From Thermoleophilia bacterium (GTDB lineage Bacteria > Actinomycetota > Thermoleophilia > Gaiellales > SKUG01), in assembly GCA_025964465.1 (NCBI GenBank), contig JAOPYS010000258.1, positions 1-9,215 on the forward strand: DNA of 9,215 nucleotides, in the 5' to 3' direction. This document shows, in pieces, positions 1-5,923 of this stretch (positions are counted from its first letter, which is position 1; each line of letters opens with the position of its first letter). The translations under genes were made by a program, and so were the position numbers. The notes under the pieces were generated by a model, which was not told the DNA's origin, did no database searches, and saw nothing but the letters and a program-made list of their open reading frames with translations.

Positions 1-348
1 CGCCCCCGCCTGAGGGGAGAGAACGACATCACTCCAGCAGGTGTCGGCGTCCGTGCCGGTCACCGTTGGTTGCCGCCCGCGGTGGCTGAAATCCCTTCAG
101 CTGGTCCGCCGGAGCCGATCGAGCCGAGGGCCCGACCGTCGTCGTAGTCTTGTTGCGAGGCCGGCGTTCGGAGGGGGATTCGAACGTGGTCCGGCCACCC
201 GAGCAGCTTGACGCACGCGGCCCGCGAACCTCAAGGGTCGTCCGGGCAGCCGGCCGGGGCCGTGCGGGGTGCCGGCCCGGAGCGGCCATGGCAGGAGGGT
301 GGCCTCCCGTACGTGCGTTCGATTCCGGCCGCGGGGTACACGGGCGGC
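1..348. other. Stretch without a secure gene upstream of the glycosyltransferase
   Basis: No complete gene is convincing here. Two + strand frames could hold the last codons of a gene entering from the left: one is open from base 1 and stops at 145-147, another stops at 11-13. Neither is recognisable, so the upstream gene end is unresolved. A small hairpin (GCTGAA 85-90, TTCAGC 96-101, loop of 5) could belong to that gene's end. A stronger GC stem lies at 242-280: CCGGGC 242-247 pairs with GCCCGG 275-280 and CGGC 251-254 with GCCG 271-274, with a 3-base bulge. It could be a terminator or structure in the leader of the next gene. No clear -10/-35 pair was found. Confidence 0.5.
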
Positions 349-1398
349 ATGGAGGACGACGTGCAGCGCGACGCGATGGTGGAGTTCGGGCCGGGGCCCG
401 AGCCTGCCGGCGTGCGCGAGCTGCTGGCCGTGCGCCCCGGGGGGCTCGGCGACGTCGTGCGGGCCGTGCCCGCGCTGCGCCACCTGCGCGCCACCTATCC
501 GGATGCCCGCATCTCGGTGGCGGCGCGGGCATCTGCGCGCGACCTGCTCGAGACGTGCCCCTACGTCGACCGCACGATCGACCTTGCGGCGCCGAGCGAG
601 GCGCTGCTCGAGCGCTTCGACGTGGTGATCTCGTTCGCCCGGCCCGGGGCGGCGGGCGAGCTCGACGTCGCCGACGTGCGTGCCGGTTTCCGCGTGGCGT
701 GGAGCCTCGACGGGAGCGGCGACCGCGGCGGCATCCGTCCGGCCTGGACGGAGCGCCTGCCCGACAGCACGCGCATGCTGCGCCTCGCGTGGCTGCTGGG
801 CGGAGCGCTCGGCGCGGACACGACCCTCGGGCTGTGGCCCTCCCTCGGCGACCGCAACGGCGCGGCTCGGCTGGTCGACGGCATCACGCGTCCGATCGCG
901 CTGGTCCACGTCGGGGCGAGCGGGCGGGGGCGCAGCTGGCCATCGGAGCGGTGGAGCCGCGTGCTCGACACGATCGACGCCGCCGGGCTCGAGCCGGTCC
1001 TGGTCGGCACGGCGCGCGATCGCGCCGCCGCGGACGCCGCCGCGGCGGGGGCGACCGTGAACGCGACGTCGCTCGTCGGGAGCAGCTCCGTCGGCGAGCT
1101 GGTAGGGCTGCTGGAGCGCGCCGCCCTGTTCGTCGGCGGCGATTCGGGGCCGGCGGCGCTGGCCGGCGCGATCGGCGTGCGCAGCATCGTGGTCGCGCCG
1201 TCGTCGTCGCTCGAGCACGAGGCGCGTCCCGGACTGATGGACCTCGTCGACGCCGGGGCCTGCGAGCGGTGCGGCGAGCGGGTCTGCCCGCACCCGATCG
1301 CACCCGCGGTGCGCGTGGCGCTCGAGCCGGTGCTGGCCCGCGTCGAGCGGGCCGCGGCGACCGCGCTCGCGCGCTGGACGCGCGCCCAGATCGCCTGA
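349..1398 (+). CDS. Glycosyltransferase family 9 (heptosyltransferase-like) protein
   Basis: A 349-residue protein of the GT9 family, whose members transfer a sugar from a nucleotide-sugar donor to a cell-surface glycan on the cytoplasmic side of the membrane. Seen: the N-terminal Rossmann motif around residues 25-45 (L-A-V-R-P-G-G-L-G-D-V-V, with the family's early Asp at 35 and Pro at 41); the second-domain start near 183-205 (A-L-V-H-V-G-A-S, then R-S-W-P-S-E-R-W); the donor-site motif G-G-D-S-G-P at 263-268; and a Cys-rich end (C305, C308, C313). The usual His after the D-S/T-G-P-x motif is Ala here. The ATG at 349 is preferred because it leaves a short leader before the first motif; its ribosome site is weak, and ATG 376 or TTG 208 are alternatives. 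The acceptor is unknown. In an organism not expected to make classical LPS, heptosyltransferase II should not be assumed; a cell-wall or capsule glycan is an inference. Confidence 0.88.
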   Translation: MEDDVQRDAMVEFGPGPEPAGVRELLAVRPGGLGDVVRAVPALRHLRATYPDARISVAARASARDLLETCPYVDRTIDLAAPSEALLERFDVVISFARPGAAGELDVADVRAGFRVAWSLDGSGDRGGIRPAWTERLPDSTRMLRLAWLLGGALGADTTLGLWPSLGDRNGAARLVDGITRPIALVHVGASGRGRSWPSERWSRVLDTIDAAGLEPVLVGTARDRAAADAAAAGATVNATSLVGSSSVGELVGLLERAALFVGGDSGPAALAGAIGVRSIVVAPSSSLEHEARPGLMDLVDAGACERCGERVCPHPIAPAVRVALEPVLARVERAAATALARWTRAQIA

Positions 1399-1430
1399 CC
1401 TCCGGCGCGCGGCGACTGACCGTGAATTGC

Positions 1431-1462
1431 CGACGCGGACGGCATCCGTGCCGTCCGCGTCG
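1431..1462. terminator. Bidirectional hairpin terminator between convergent genes
   Basis: Arms 1431-1443 and 1450-1462 are perfectly complementary over 13 bp (left arm CGACGCGGACGGC) with loop ATCCGT. It lies 33 bases after the glycosyltransferase stop and 47 bases after the stop of the convergent - strand gene ending at 1509. Placement and stability fit a shared terminator. Neither side has a run of T, as in many high-GC bacteria. Confidence 0.8.
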
Positions 1463-1508
1463 TCGTGGCCTGTCGTCATCCGCGTCCTGCGAATGGTCGG
1501 GGGATCTG

Positions 1509-2867
1509 TCAGTGGGTGGGCATCACCGGCTTGATGGGCTCCACCGGTGCGGGCGGCGCCACCGGCGTGACGGGCTTGACCGGCTCGCTCGCGACCGTGG
1601 GCTCCGCGCCGACCACCGGCTGCGAGACCGGGATCGAGGGGCCACCCGTGACCGCGGTCTCGGGGGTGATGGTCGGCTCGATCACGGGCGTCGTCGTCGG
1701 CTCGTCGGTCGGAGTGGTGGTCGGGGTGATGGTCGGCTCGGACGTCACCGCCGAGTCGTGCGTCGCGGCAGTGGCCGGGCCTGCGGTCACCACCGCCTCG
1801 ACGCCAGCTGCGGCGTCCGCCGCCGAGGCTGACGGGGTGATCGTGACCTCGGTCGTGGTGGGTGCCAGGCTGCGCGCACCCTCGGCGGCGCCACCGCCGC
1901 CTGCCTCGCTCACGGCCGGCGGTCCTTCCGAACCGGCTGCATCGGGGCTCGTCGTGGTCGTGGTGGTCGCACCGTCGGGAGCGACCTCGGTGCTCGTGAC
2001 CACGGGGGTGCCCTCGGGCCCGACCTCGGTCGTCGTGACCGCGTCGCCGCCCAGCGTCGGGGCCGGCTTGTCGCCACCCTCGCCGCCGCCGGTCGGTGCG
2101 GGCTTCTCGCCGCCGCCATCGCCGCCATCCGTGGGTGCAGGCTTGCCGTCGCCACCGTCGGTCGGTGCCGGCTTCTCGCCGCCGTCGCCGCCGTCCGTGG
2201 GTGCGGGCTTGCCGTCGCCACCGTCAGTGGGCGCGGGCTTCTCGCCGCCGTCGCCGCCGTCCGTGGGGGCGGGCTTGCCGTCGCCGCCGTCGGTCGGTGC
2301 GGGCTTGCCGTCGCCGCCGTCGGTCGGGGCAGGCTTCTCGCCGCCACCATCACCGGGGGGAGCAGGCGCGGGTTCCGGCTCCGCCGGCGGCGGGGGCACC
2401 GGCCAGTTGTGCAGGCCGGGGAACTTGGTCGAGCCCTCGACCGGATCGGTGATCGAGGCGAGCAGCGCCTGCGTCTCCTCGGGAGCCTCCGGCATCTCGA
2501 AGCCCGCGCGCTTGGCATAGAACAGCGAGAACGGGTTCGACACCGCATGGCCGATCTGGTGCGCGCCGTTGGAGAAGGGCACCCAGAACACCTCGGTCGC
2601 CTTCTGGGCCTGGCCCGCGCTGTGCACGAGCGCACCGTCGACCTTGCCGAACAGTCGCTCCAGCAGCTTGGCCGGACCGCGCGGCTCGAGGTTGTGCACA
2701 GCCTCTGCGGCCGCCTTGTTGATGCTGCCGACGGCAGCGTGGGTGACGCCCCCCTGCAGCAGGGCGGATGTCGTCATCTCGGTCGGCACCTCGAACGGCT
2801 GGTGCGCGAGGCGCCCCATCGTGAGGACGGCCTTGGGGATGAACTTCGGGCCAACGGGATCAGGCAT
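1509..2867 (-). CDS. Uncharacterised protein A: conserved core plus KPAPT-repeat and Thr/Pro-rich tail
   Basis: A 452-residue protein of no family I recognise. Residues 1-155 form a core with motifs N-L-E-P-R-G-P-A-K (59-67), L-F-G-K-V (72-76), V-H-S (81-83), V-F-W-V-P-F-S (93-99), I-G-H-A (105-108) and K-F-P (148-150). By eye about 50 of 120 residues match protein B (4237-4839) without gaps over the first ~127. From residue 157 the protein is low complexity: Pro/Glu/Ala, then nine KPAPT units with Gly/Asp spacers (177-276), then Thr/Pro/Val/Ala-rich to the end. No signal peptide, membrane segment or LPXTG motif is visible, so a cytoplasmic place is likely but unproven. ATG 2867 is chosen because a GGAGGT site lies 9 bases upstream and homology with B begins there; the open frame continues to 3095 without such support. 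It ends at a hairpin shared with the glycosyltransferase. The core may be a protein- or surface-binding module with a flexible tail (inference). Confidence 0.85.
   Translation of the reverse strand: MPDPVGPKFIPKAVLTMGRLAHQPFEVPTEMTTSALLQGGVTHAAVGSINKAAAEAVHNLEPRGPAKLLERLFGKVDGALVHSAGQAQKATEVFWVPFSNGAHQIGHAVSNPFSLFYAKRAGFEMPEAPEETQALLASITDPVEGSTKFPGLHNWPVPPPPAEPEPAPAPPGDGGGEKPAPTDGGDGKPAPTDGGDGKPAPTDGGDGGEKPAPTDGGDGKPAPTDGGDGGEKPAPTDGGDGKPAPTDGGDGGGEKPAPTGGGEGGDKPAPTLGGDAVTTTEVGPEGTPVVTSTEVAPDGATTTTTTSPDAAGSEGPPAVSEAGGGGAAEGARSLAPTTTEVTITPSASAADAAAGVEAVVTAGPATAATHDSAVTSEPTITPTTTPTDEPTTTPVIEPTITPETAVTGGPSIPVSQPVVGAEPTVASEPVKPVTPVAPPAPVEPIKPVMPTH
2040..2339 (-). repeat. Tandem repeat coding for nine KPAPT units in protein A
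   Basis: Codons 177-276 of protein A hold nine KPAPT units, most as KPAPTDGGDG, with Glu before units 1, 4, 6 and 8 and Asp before unit 9. Units 4-7 form two larger blocks of 22 residues (66 bases). The last two units are degenerate (KPAPTGGGEGG, KPAPTLGGDA). Third-position differences between copies show the array is not a very recent pure duplication, but near-identical neighbours make it prone to slippage. The repeat is coding, not CRISPR: units abut without spacers and stay in frame. Confidence 0.9.
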
Positions 2868-2876
2868 GTCTGGGGG

Positions 2877-2882
2877 ACCTCC
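2877..2882 (-). promoter_or_regulatory. Ribosome binding site deciding the start of gene A
   Basis: On the - strand GGAGGT stands 9 bases before the ATG at 2867. This is the only good ribosome site in the long open frame and supports the 452-residue product over the 528-residue reading from 3095. Confidence 0.75.
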
Positions 2883-3100
2883 ATGTGGGACGGTGCGAGC
2901 TGTGCTGGGGCGAGGCGGCGGCCCCCACGGCGACCTGCCTCGTTCGCATCCGGCGTGCTGTGCGGTGCACGCTGGATACGCCCCGTACGTCGCGCTCGCC
3001 GCGCCGATTGGAAGGCCGCCCTCGTGGGGCTGGCCTCGTCGGCCGCCGGGGGTGGCCGCCTGAGGGCAGTGGGGCGACGCGGCGCCGCCGGGCACGACGA

Positions 3101-3132
3101 GGGGGAGGAGCCCGGCGCGGCGCTCCTCCCCC
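3101..3132 (-). terminator. Hairpin terminator after the VOC gene
   Basis: GGGGGAGGAGC (3101-3111) pairs perfectly with 3122-3132 over 11 bp. The 10-base loop can form a further CCG/CGG mini-stem (3112-3114 with 3118-3120). It starts 26 bases past the stop of the - strand VOC gene and lies well upstream of gene A, separating the two units. No T tract follows. Confidence 0.75.
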
Positions 3133-3158
3133 CGGTGTTCGTCACTCCCTCGTGCGCG

Positions 3159-3995
3159 TCAGGCGCGCGGGGCGGGCGTGAGCAGCTGGAACATCGCGCC
3201 CTGCGGATCCCGCACGGCCGCCGAGCGACCGATGCCCGGGATGTCCATCGGGCCCATGACGACGCTGCCGCCGAGCTCCGTCAGCTTCGCCACCGTCGCG
3301 TCGACGTCGTCCACGTTGAAGTACACGCCCCACGCCGACGGCACGCCGGCCTCGGCGGCCTGCGGCATCTGCTGCATCATGCCGGCAGCCCCGACCTGGA
3401 CCGGGTCCTGCTCGGCCTGGCCGCCCGGCGCCATCACGTGGTATTCCACGCCGCCACCCATGTCGTTGGACTCGGGCGTCCATCCGACGAGGCCGCCGTA
3501 GAAGCGCAGCGACTCGTCGATGTCGGTCGAGTGCAGCTCGAACCACACCGTCGACCCGTGTTCGTCCTTGACGGTGGTCGCCTCGACGCGGTCCTCCCAC
3601 AGCCCGAGGTGTGCCCCGGTGGAATCACGCACGACTGACATCCGCCCGATGTCCATCACGTCGAAGGGGGCGACGAGCACCGCGCCGCCAAGACCGTCCA
3701 CCTTCGCCACGGTGGCGTCCAGGTCGCCCACGGTCAGGTAGGTGAACCAGTGGGGCGGAGTACCGGCCTGGGCCTGCTCGGGATCGAGCGTGGCGAGCGC
3801 GGCCTTGCGGCGCTCGTCCACCCGCGCGATCAGGTACGGGGTCGGCGCCCCGGGGACGCCGTCGAGCTCCCAGCCGAACAGCTGCCGGTAGAACGGCGCC
3901 ACCGCCTCCGGATCGGGGCTCTTGAGGTCGGCGAAGTAGAAGTGGCCGTGCAGGTGCGTCAGCGGCGTGGTGGTGTCCTGGAGCGCGTTGCTCAT
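3159..3995 (-). CDS. Two-domain VOC (glyoxalase/bleomycin-resistance fold) protein, Cfp30B-like
   Basis: A 278-residue protein made of two vicinal-oxygen-chelate domains. Domain 1 spans about 14-134 (H-F-Y-F-A-D-L, F-Y-R-Q-L-F-G-W, then F-D-V-M-D-I-G-R-M-S-V-V-R-D and G-L-W-E). Domain 2 spans about 148-274 (V-W-F-E-L-H-S, R-F-Y-G-G-L-V-G-W, W-G-V-Y-F-N-V-D-D, then I-P-G-I-G-R and V-R-D-P-Q-G-A). Length, domain order and the G-R-x-x-x-V-x-D pattern closely recall the mycobacterial secreted antigen Cfp30B/Rv0577, whose biochemical role is not firmly settled. The fold covers glyoxalases, dioxygenases and resistance proteins; I cannot assign metal ligands or substrate. No signal peptide is seen. 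The start at 3995 has a GAGGGGG site about 6 bases upstream. Its own hairpin follows, so it is probably transcribed alone despite lying between paralogues A and B. Confidence 0.93.
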   Translation of the reverse strand: MSNALQDTTTPLTHLHGHFYFADLKSPDPEAVAPFYRQLFGWELDGVPGAPTPYLIARVDERRKAALATLDPEQAQAGTPPHWFTYLTVGDLDATVAKVDGLGGAVLVAPFDVMDIGRMSVVRDSTGAHLGLWEDRVEATTVKDEHGSTVWFELHSTDIDESLRFYGGLVGWTPESNDMGGGVEYHVMAPGGQAEQDPVQVGAAGMMQQMPQAAEAGVPSAWGVYFNVDDVDATVAKLTELGGSVVMGPMDIPGIGRSAAVRDPQGAMFQLLTPAPRA

Positions 3996-4029
3996 CGTGG
4001 TCCCCCTCGGGGTCGGTGCGGTCGGGGCG

Positions 4030-4046
4030 GCATCGCTGCGCGATGC
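4030..4046. promoter_or_regulatory. Short inverted repeat upstream of the VOC gene
   Basis: GCATCGC (4030-4036) and GCGATGC (4040-4046) are perfect 7-bp arms around TGC, 35-51 bases upstream of the VOC start. The position suits an operator or a hairpin in its leader. Function is inferred from position only. Confidence 0.3.
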
Positions 4047-4121
4047 GTGGTCGGTCGTCACCGTAGCCGACGCAGGGGGCCCACGCGGGGGCGCGGGTCC
4101 GTGCCGCCCACCGAAGACGCG

Positions 4122-4167
4122 ATGGGCGCGACCCGGCCGCCCCAGACGGCGTGTGGGTCGCGCCCAT
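4122..4167 (-). terminator. Hairpin terminator after gene B
   Basis: ATGGGCGCGACCC (4122-4134) is perfectly complementary to 4155-4167 (13 bp). An inner GCCG/CGGC pairing (4136-4139 with 4147-4150) extends the stem across small bulges. It lies 69 bases past the stop of gene B and 127 bases before the VOC start. Termination is the likeliest role; a processed RNA end or a protein-binding site cannot be excluded. Confidence 0.65.
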
Positions 4168-4236
4168 GGCGCGGTGCTGCGTGCGGCCAGCCCCAGCGAC
4201 CAGTGCACGCGATGTTCAGTCGGGTGGAGCGACCGG

Positions 4237-4839
4237 TCAGGCAGTTGCGCCCGCCGGGATCGAGCCCGCACCCTCGGCGGCCTGGCCGGCCCCGTCGGGA
4301 GCGCCTGCGGCCACGACGACCGCATCCGCGCCCGGCTGTGCGCCGGCAGGTGTCTCGCCGCCGGTGGCGGTGGGAGCCGGGCCCTCCGGTGCCGGCGCCG
4401 CGCCAGCCGGGTCCGGGAACTTGAACAGGCCGGTCTGCAGCACGCCCTTGATCGCGTCGGCGGTCGGCGCCTCGACCCCGCCCTTGCGCAGGTACCAGTA
4501 GGCACCCGGCCCGGCGAAGGCCCGCCCGATGCTCTCCGACCCCTGCGAGAAGGGATCCCAGAACACGGTCTTGTTGCGCTGTGCGATCTGCTCGCTGTGG
4601 ACCGTCGCGTCGTTGACCTTGTGGAACAGGGCCGACAGCCACTTGGCCGGGCCGCGCGGCTGGAGGTTGTCGTACGCGGTGCCGACGGCGGCCGAGACGC
4701 CGGCCACCATGCCGTTCAGCTCATGCCCGACGAGGGTCGACGAATCCGTCAACTTCTGCGGGATGAGGAAGGGCTTGTAGATCAGCTTGGACGTGACCAG
4801 TGCGGTCTTGGGGAGGAATCCCGGGACGTTGGCTTCCAT
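4237..4839 (-). CDS. Uncharacterised protein B: paralogue of protein A with a short Ala/Pro/Gly tail
   Basis: A 200-residue protein of an unrecognised family shared with protein A. The core (1-145) shows F-L-P-K (8-11), N-L-Q-P-R-G-P-A-K (58-66), L-F-H-K-V (71-75), V-H-S (80-82), A-Q (86-87), V-F-W-D-P-F-S-Q-G (92-100), I-G-R-A (104-107) and K-F-P (140-142). It aligns with A at an offset of one residue and no gap through about residue 126; A then has about seven extra residues before K-F-P. Residues 146-200 are rich in Ala, Pro and Gly but lack A's KPAPT repeats. There is no signal peptide or clear membrane helix. The start at 4839 is supported by AGGAG six bases upstream and by the shared N-terminus. 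It lies about 200 bases downstream of gene C, with C's hairpin between. The gene pair probably arose by duplication, with the VOC gene now between the copies (inference). Confidence 0.85.
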   Translation of the reverse strand: MEANVPGFLPKTALVTSKLIYKPFLIPQKLTDSSTLVGHELNGMVAGVSAAVGTAYDNLQPRGPAKWLSALFHKVNDATVHSEQIAQRNKTVFWDPFSQGSESIGRAFAGPGAYWYLRKGGVEAPTADAIKGVLQTGLFKFPDPAGAAPAPEGPAPTATGGETPAGAQPGADAVVVAAGAPDGAGQAAEGAGSIPAGATA

Positions 4840-4845
4840 GCCTTG

Positions 4846-4850
4846 CTCCT
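4846..4850 (-). promoter_or_regulatory. Ribosome binding site of gene B
   Basis: AGGAG on the - strand, six bases before ATG 4839. It fixes the start of protein B, which matches the start chosen for its paralogue A. Confidence 0.75.
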
Positions 4851-4979
4851 GCTGGGGTAGAGCGCTCCCACGGCGCTGCGTTGTGCTGGTGGGACGTCAA
4901 CTGCATCCTGCAGGTGACGGTATGTGGTGATGCAGCCTGTTCTCCCCGGGGCCGCCGGGGTCGTGTCGCGGTTCGCGGC

Positions 4980-5025
4980 CGGGTGGCCTACACGTGGCCC
5001 CGCACGTGGCACAGGCGGCCACCCG
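4980..5025 (-). terminator. Nested hairpin terminator after gene C
   Basis: CGGGTGGCC (4980-4988) pairs with GGCCACCCG (5017-5025) over 9 bp. Inside lie two CACGTG copies (4991-4996 and 5003-5008) that pair with each other around GCCCCG. The structure begins 12 bases past the stop of gene C on the - strand. It fits a terminator; the doubled CACGTG could also be a protein site. Confidence 0.65.
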
Positions 5026-5037
5026 TGCGTCGCAGCG

Positions 5038-5682
5038 TCAGTTGTCGCCCGGGTACGGCGTCGGGGTCGGCCACGGGTTCGGCTGGCCGGGGTACGGCTG
5101 GCCGGGGTAGGGGCTGGGCGTCGGGTACGGGTTCGGCGTGGGGTAGGGGTTCGGCGTCGGGTACGGCGTGCCGTCCGGGTCCGGGTAGGGCCGCGGGTTC
5201 GGCGTCGGGTCCTGGCCGGGGCCGGGGTTCGGTGTCGGCCCCGGGGTGCGGTACACCCCGGCCGCGAGCATGCGCACGCCGGCGGTCAGGTCGGTGATCG
5301 ACTGGTCGAGAACGGAGCCCCAGCGGCCGTCCCAGGGGTGGACGTGCGACCCCTGCCGGTCGAACGGGGTGTGCGCCTTGGCCATGCCGGTGAGGCTCGA
5401 CGGCGACAGCCAGAGCTCGGCGTAGTCGTGCCACAGCGTGGTCCTGGCGAACTGGCGGAAGTCGCCGAGCATGTCGTTGCGCATCGCCCCCTCGAGGTCG
5501 CCCTTGAAGCGGTCGACCAGCCCGGAGTAGTCGGCCGCCATCTGCGCGCTGGGGTAGGTGCTGGTCGCGCCCTCGAACGCGCGGTCCCACGCACGGAAGG
5601 TGCCGAGCAGCGCGTCGAACTCGGCCAGCGCGCTGCGGGCGGCGGAACCGGACGGGACGAACGAGGAACTGGCGAGCTTCAT
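5038..5682 (-). CDS. Uncharacterised protein C with a Pro/Tyr-rich repeat tail
   Basis: A 214-residue protein I do not recognise. Residues 1-145 look folded and mainly helical, with aromatic residues and charged stretches (A-E-F-D-A-L-L near 20, D-Y-S-G-L-V-D-R-F near 51, L-W-H-D-Y-A-E-L-W near 83-91, W-D-G-R-W-G near 117-122). Residues 147-214 are a low-complexity tail built on T-P-N-P and P-Y-P units, with tandem T-P-N-P-Y-P copies near 176-188, ending P-G-D-N. No signal peptide or membrane helix is evident, and the core does not resemble A or B. ATG 5682 is chosen because AGGTG lies six bases upstream; the in-frame GTG at 5691 has no ribosome site. The gene is divergent from infC across a 374-base gap and is followed by a nested hairpin. 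The shared plan of core plus disordered Pro-rich tail links it to A and B only by architecture and position. Confidence 0.77.
   Translation of the reverse strand: MKLASSSFVPSGSAARSALAEFDALLGTFRAWDRAFEGATSTYPSAQMAADYSGLVDRFKGDLEGAMRNDMLGDFRQFARTTLWHDYAELWLSPSSLTGMAKAHTPFDRQGSHVHPWDGRWGSVLDQSITDLTAGVRMLAAGVYRTPGPTPNPGPGQDPTPNPRPYPDPDGTPYPTPNPYPTPNPYPTPSPYPGQPYPGQPNPWPTPTPYPGDN
5041..5244 (-). repeat. Pro/Tyr-rich tandem repeat coding for the tail of protein C
   Basis: Codons 147-214 encode repeated T-P-N-P, P-Y-P and Y-P-G-Q-P units. In the DNA + strand this appears as recurring GGGTACGG/GGGTTCGGCGT blocks. The repeats stay in frame and are coding low complexity. Confidence 0.8.
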
Positions 5683-5688
5683 GGGGTG

Positions 5689-5693
5689 CACCT
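5689..5693 (-). promoter_or_regulatory. Weak ribosome binding site deciding the start of gene C
   Basis: AGGTG on the - strand, six bases before ATG 5682. It overlaps the alternative GTG codon at 5691-5689, which would have no site of its own. Confidence 0.5.
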
Positions 5694-5790
5694 GGGAGGG
5701 GTTGGCGGACGACGGTGGATGGTGCCATGCGGCGCCCGACCTGCGCGGCAGTCCGTCGTGCTCCTTCCTGCAGCACGCGTTCGCGCCCTT

Positions 5791-5799
5791 TGATACGCT
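5791..5799 (+). promoter_or_regulatory. Probable extended -10 promoter element for the infC operon
   Basis: TGATACGCT fits the extended -10 pattern TGnTAnnnT, with hexamer TACGCT at 5794-5799. No good -35 box stands 16-18 bases upstream, which extended -10 promoters tolerate. Transcription would begin near 5806 and give a leader of about 250 bases before infC. Inferred from pattern and position only. Confidence 0.45.
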
Positions 5800-5879
5800 C
5801 CGCGGCGGACAAGCAGGGGCCCGCGCTCCTCACCTGCCGCGTTCCACGCGTGTGGGTTCAATCGAATGGGTATGCAGCC

Positions 5880-5901
5880 GGGCGGACACGCGTGTTCGCC
5901 C
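5880..5901 (+). promoter_or_regulatory. 22-bp near-perfect palindrome in the infC leader
   Basis: Arms GGGCGGACACG (5880-5890) and CGTGTTCGCCC (5891-5901) match at every position but one, which is G-T and can wobble-pair in RNA. As RNA it would form a 9-bp stem with a CGCG loop; as DNA it looks like a dimeric repressor or activator site. Its centre CACGCGTGT (5887-5895) recurs at 5845-5853, 42 bp (about four helical turns) upstream, and CACGCGT recurs again at 5774-5780. Confidence 0.5.
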
Positions 5902-5923
5902 CTGCACCGAGCGATCGATGGAG

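Noticed and set aside
177..185. GATTCGAAC, resembling the T-loop of a - strand tRNA
   Set aside because: The flanking bases (GGGGG on one side, GTGGT on the other) do not form a T stem, and no acceptor or anticodon arm can be built.
317..326. GTTCGATTCC, resembling a + strand tRNA T-loop
   Set aside because: The supposed T stem (GTGCG against CCGGC) does not pair, and no cloverleaf or CCA end is present.
97..1479. Long open frames opposite and alongside the glycosyltransferase, including a 460-codon - strand frame and a 560-codon + strand frame
   Set aside because: High GC leaves few stops in the other frames. Their products are Arg/Ala/Pro-rich without family motifs, while the + frame at 349-1398 has clear GT9 motifs.
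2040..2339. CRISPR-like regular repeats
   Set aside because: Units follow one another directly with no unique spacers, remain in frame and encode KPAPT peptides.
1509..2400. Cell-wall-anchored surface protein, suggested by the long Thr/Pro tail of protein A
   Set aside because: No signal peptide at the N-terminus and no LPXTG, hydrophobic segment or basic tail at the C-terminus.
1465..2520. 351-codon + strand frame rich in P-P-S-V-G-A-G repeats
   Set aside because: It is the mirror of the repeat tail of gene A. The - strand frame has a good ribosome site, a core conserved in a paralogue and a terminator after its stop.
2868..3095. N-terminal extension of protein A to 528 residues
   Set aside because: The extra 76 codons have no ribosome site, low-complexity content and no counterpart in paralogue B; GGAGGT precedes the internal ATG at 2867.
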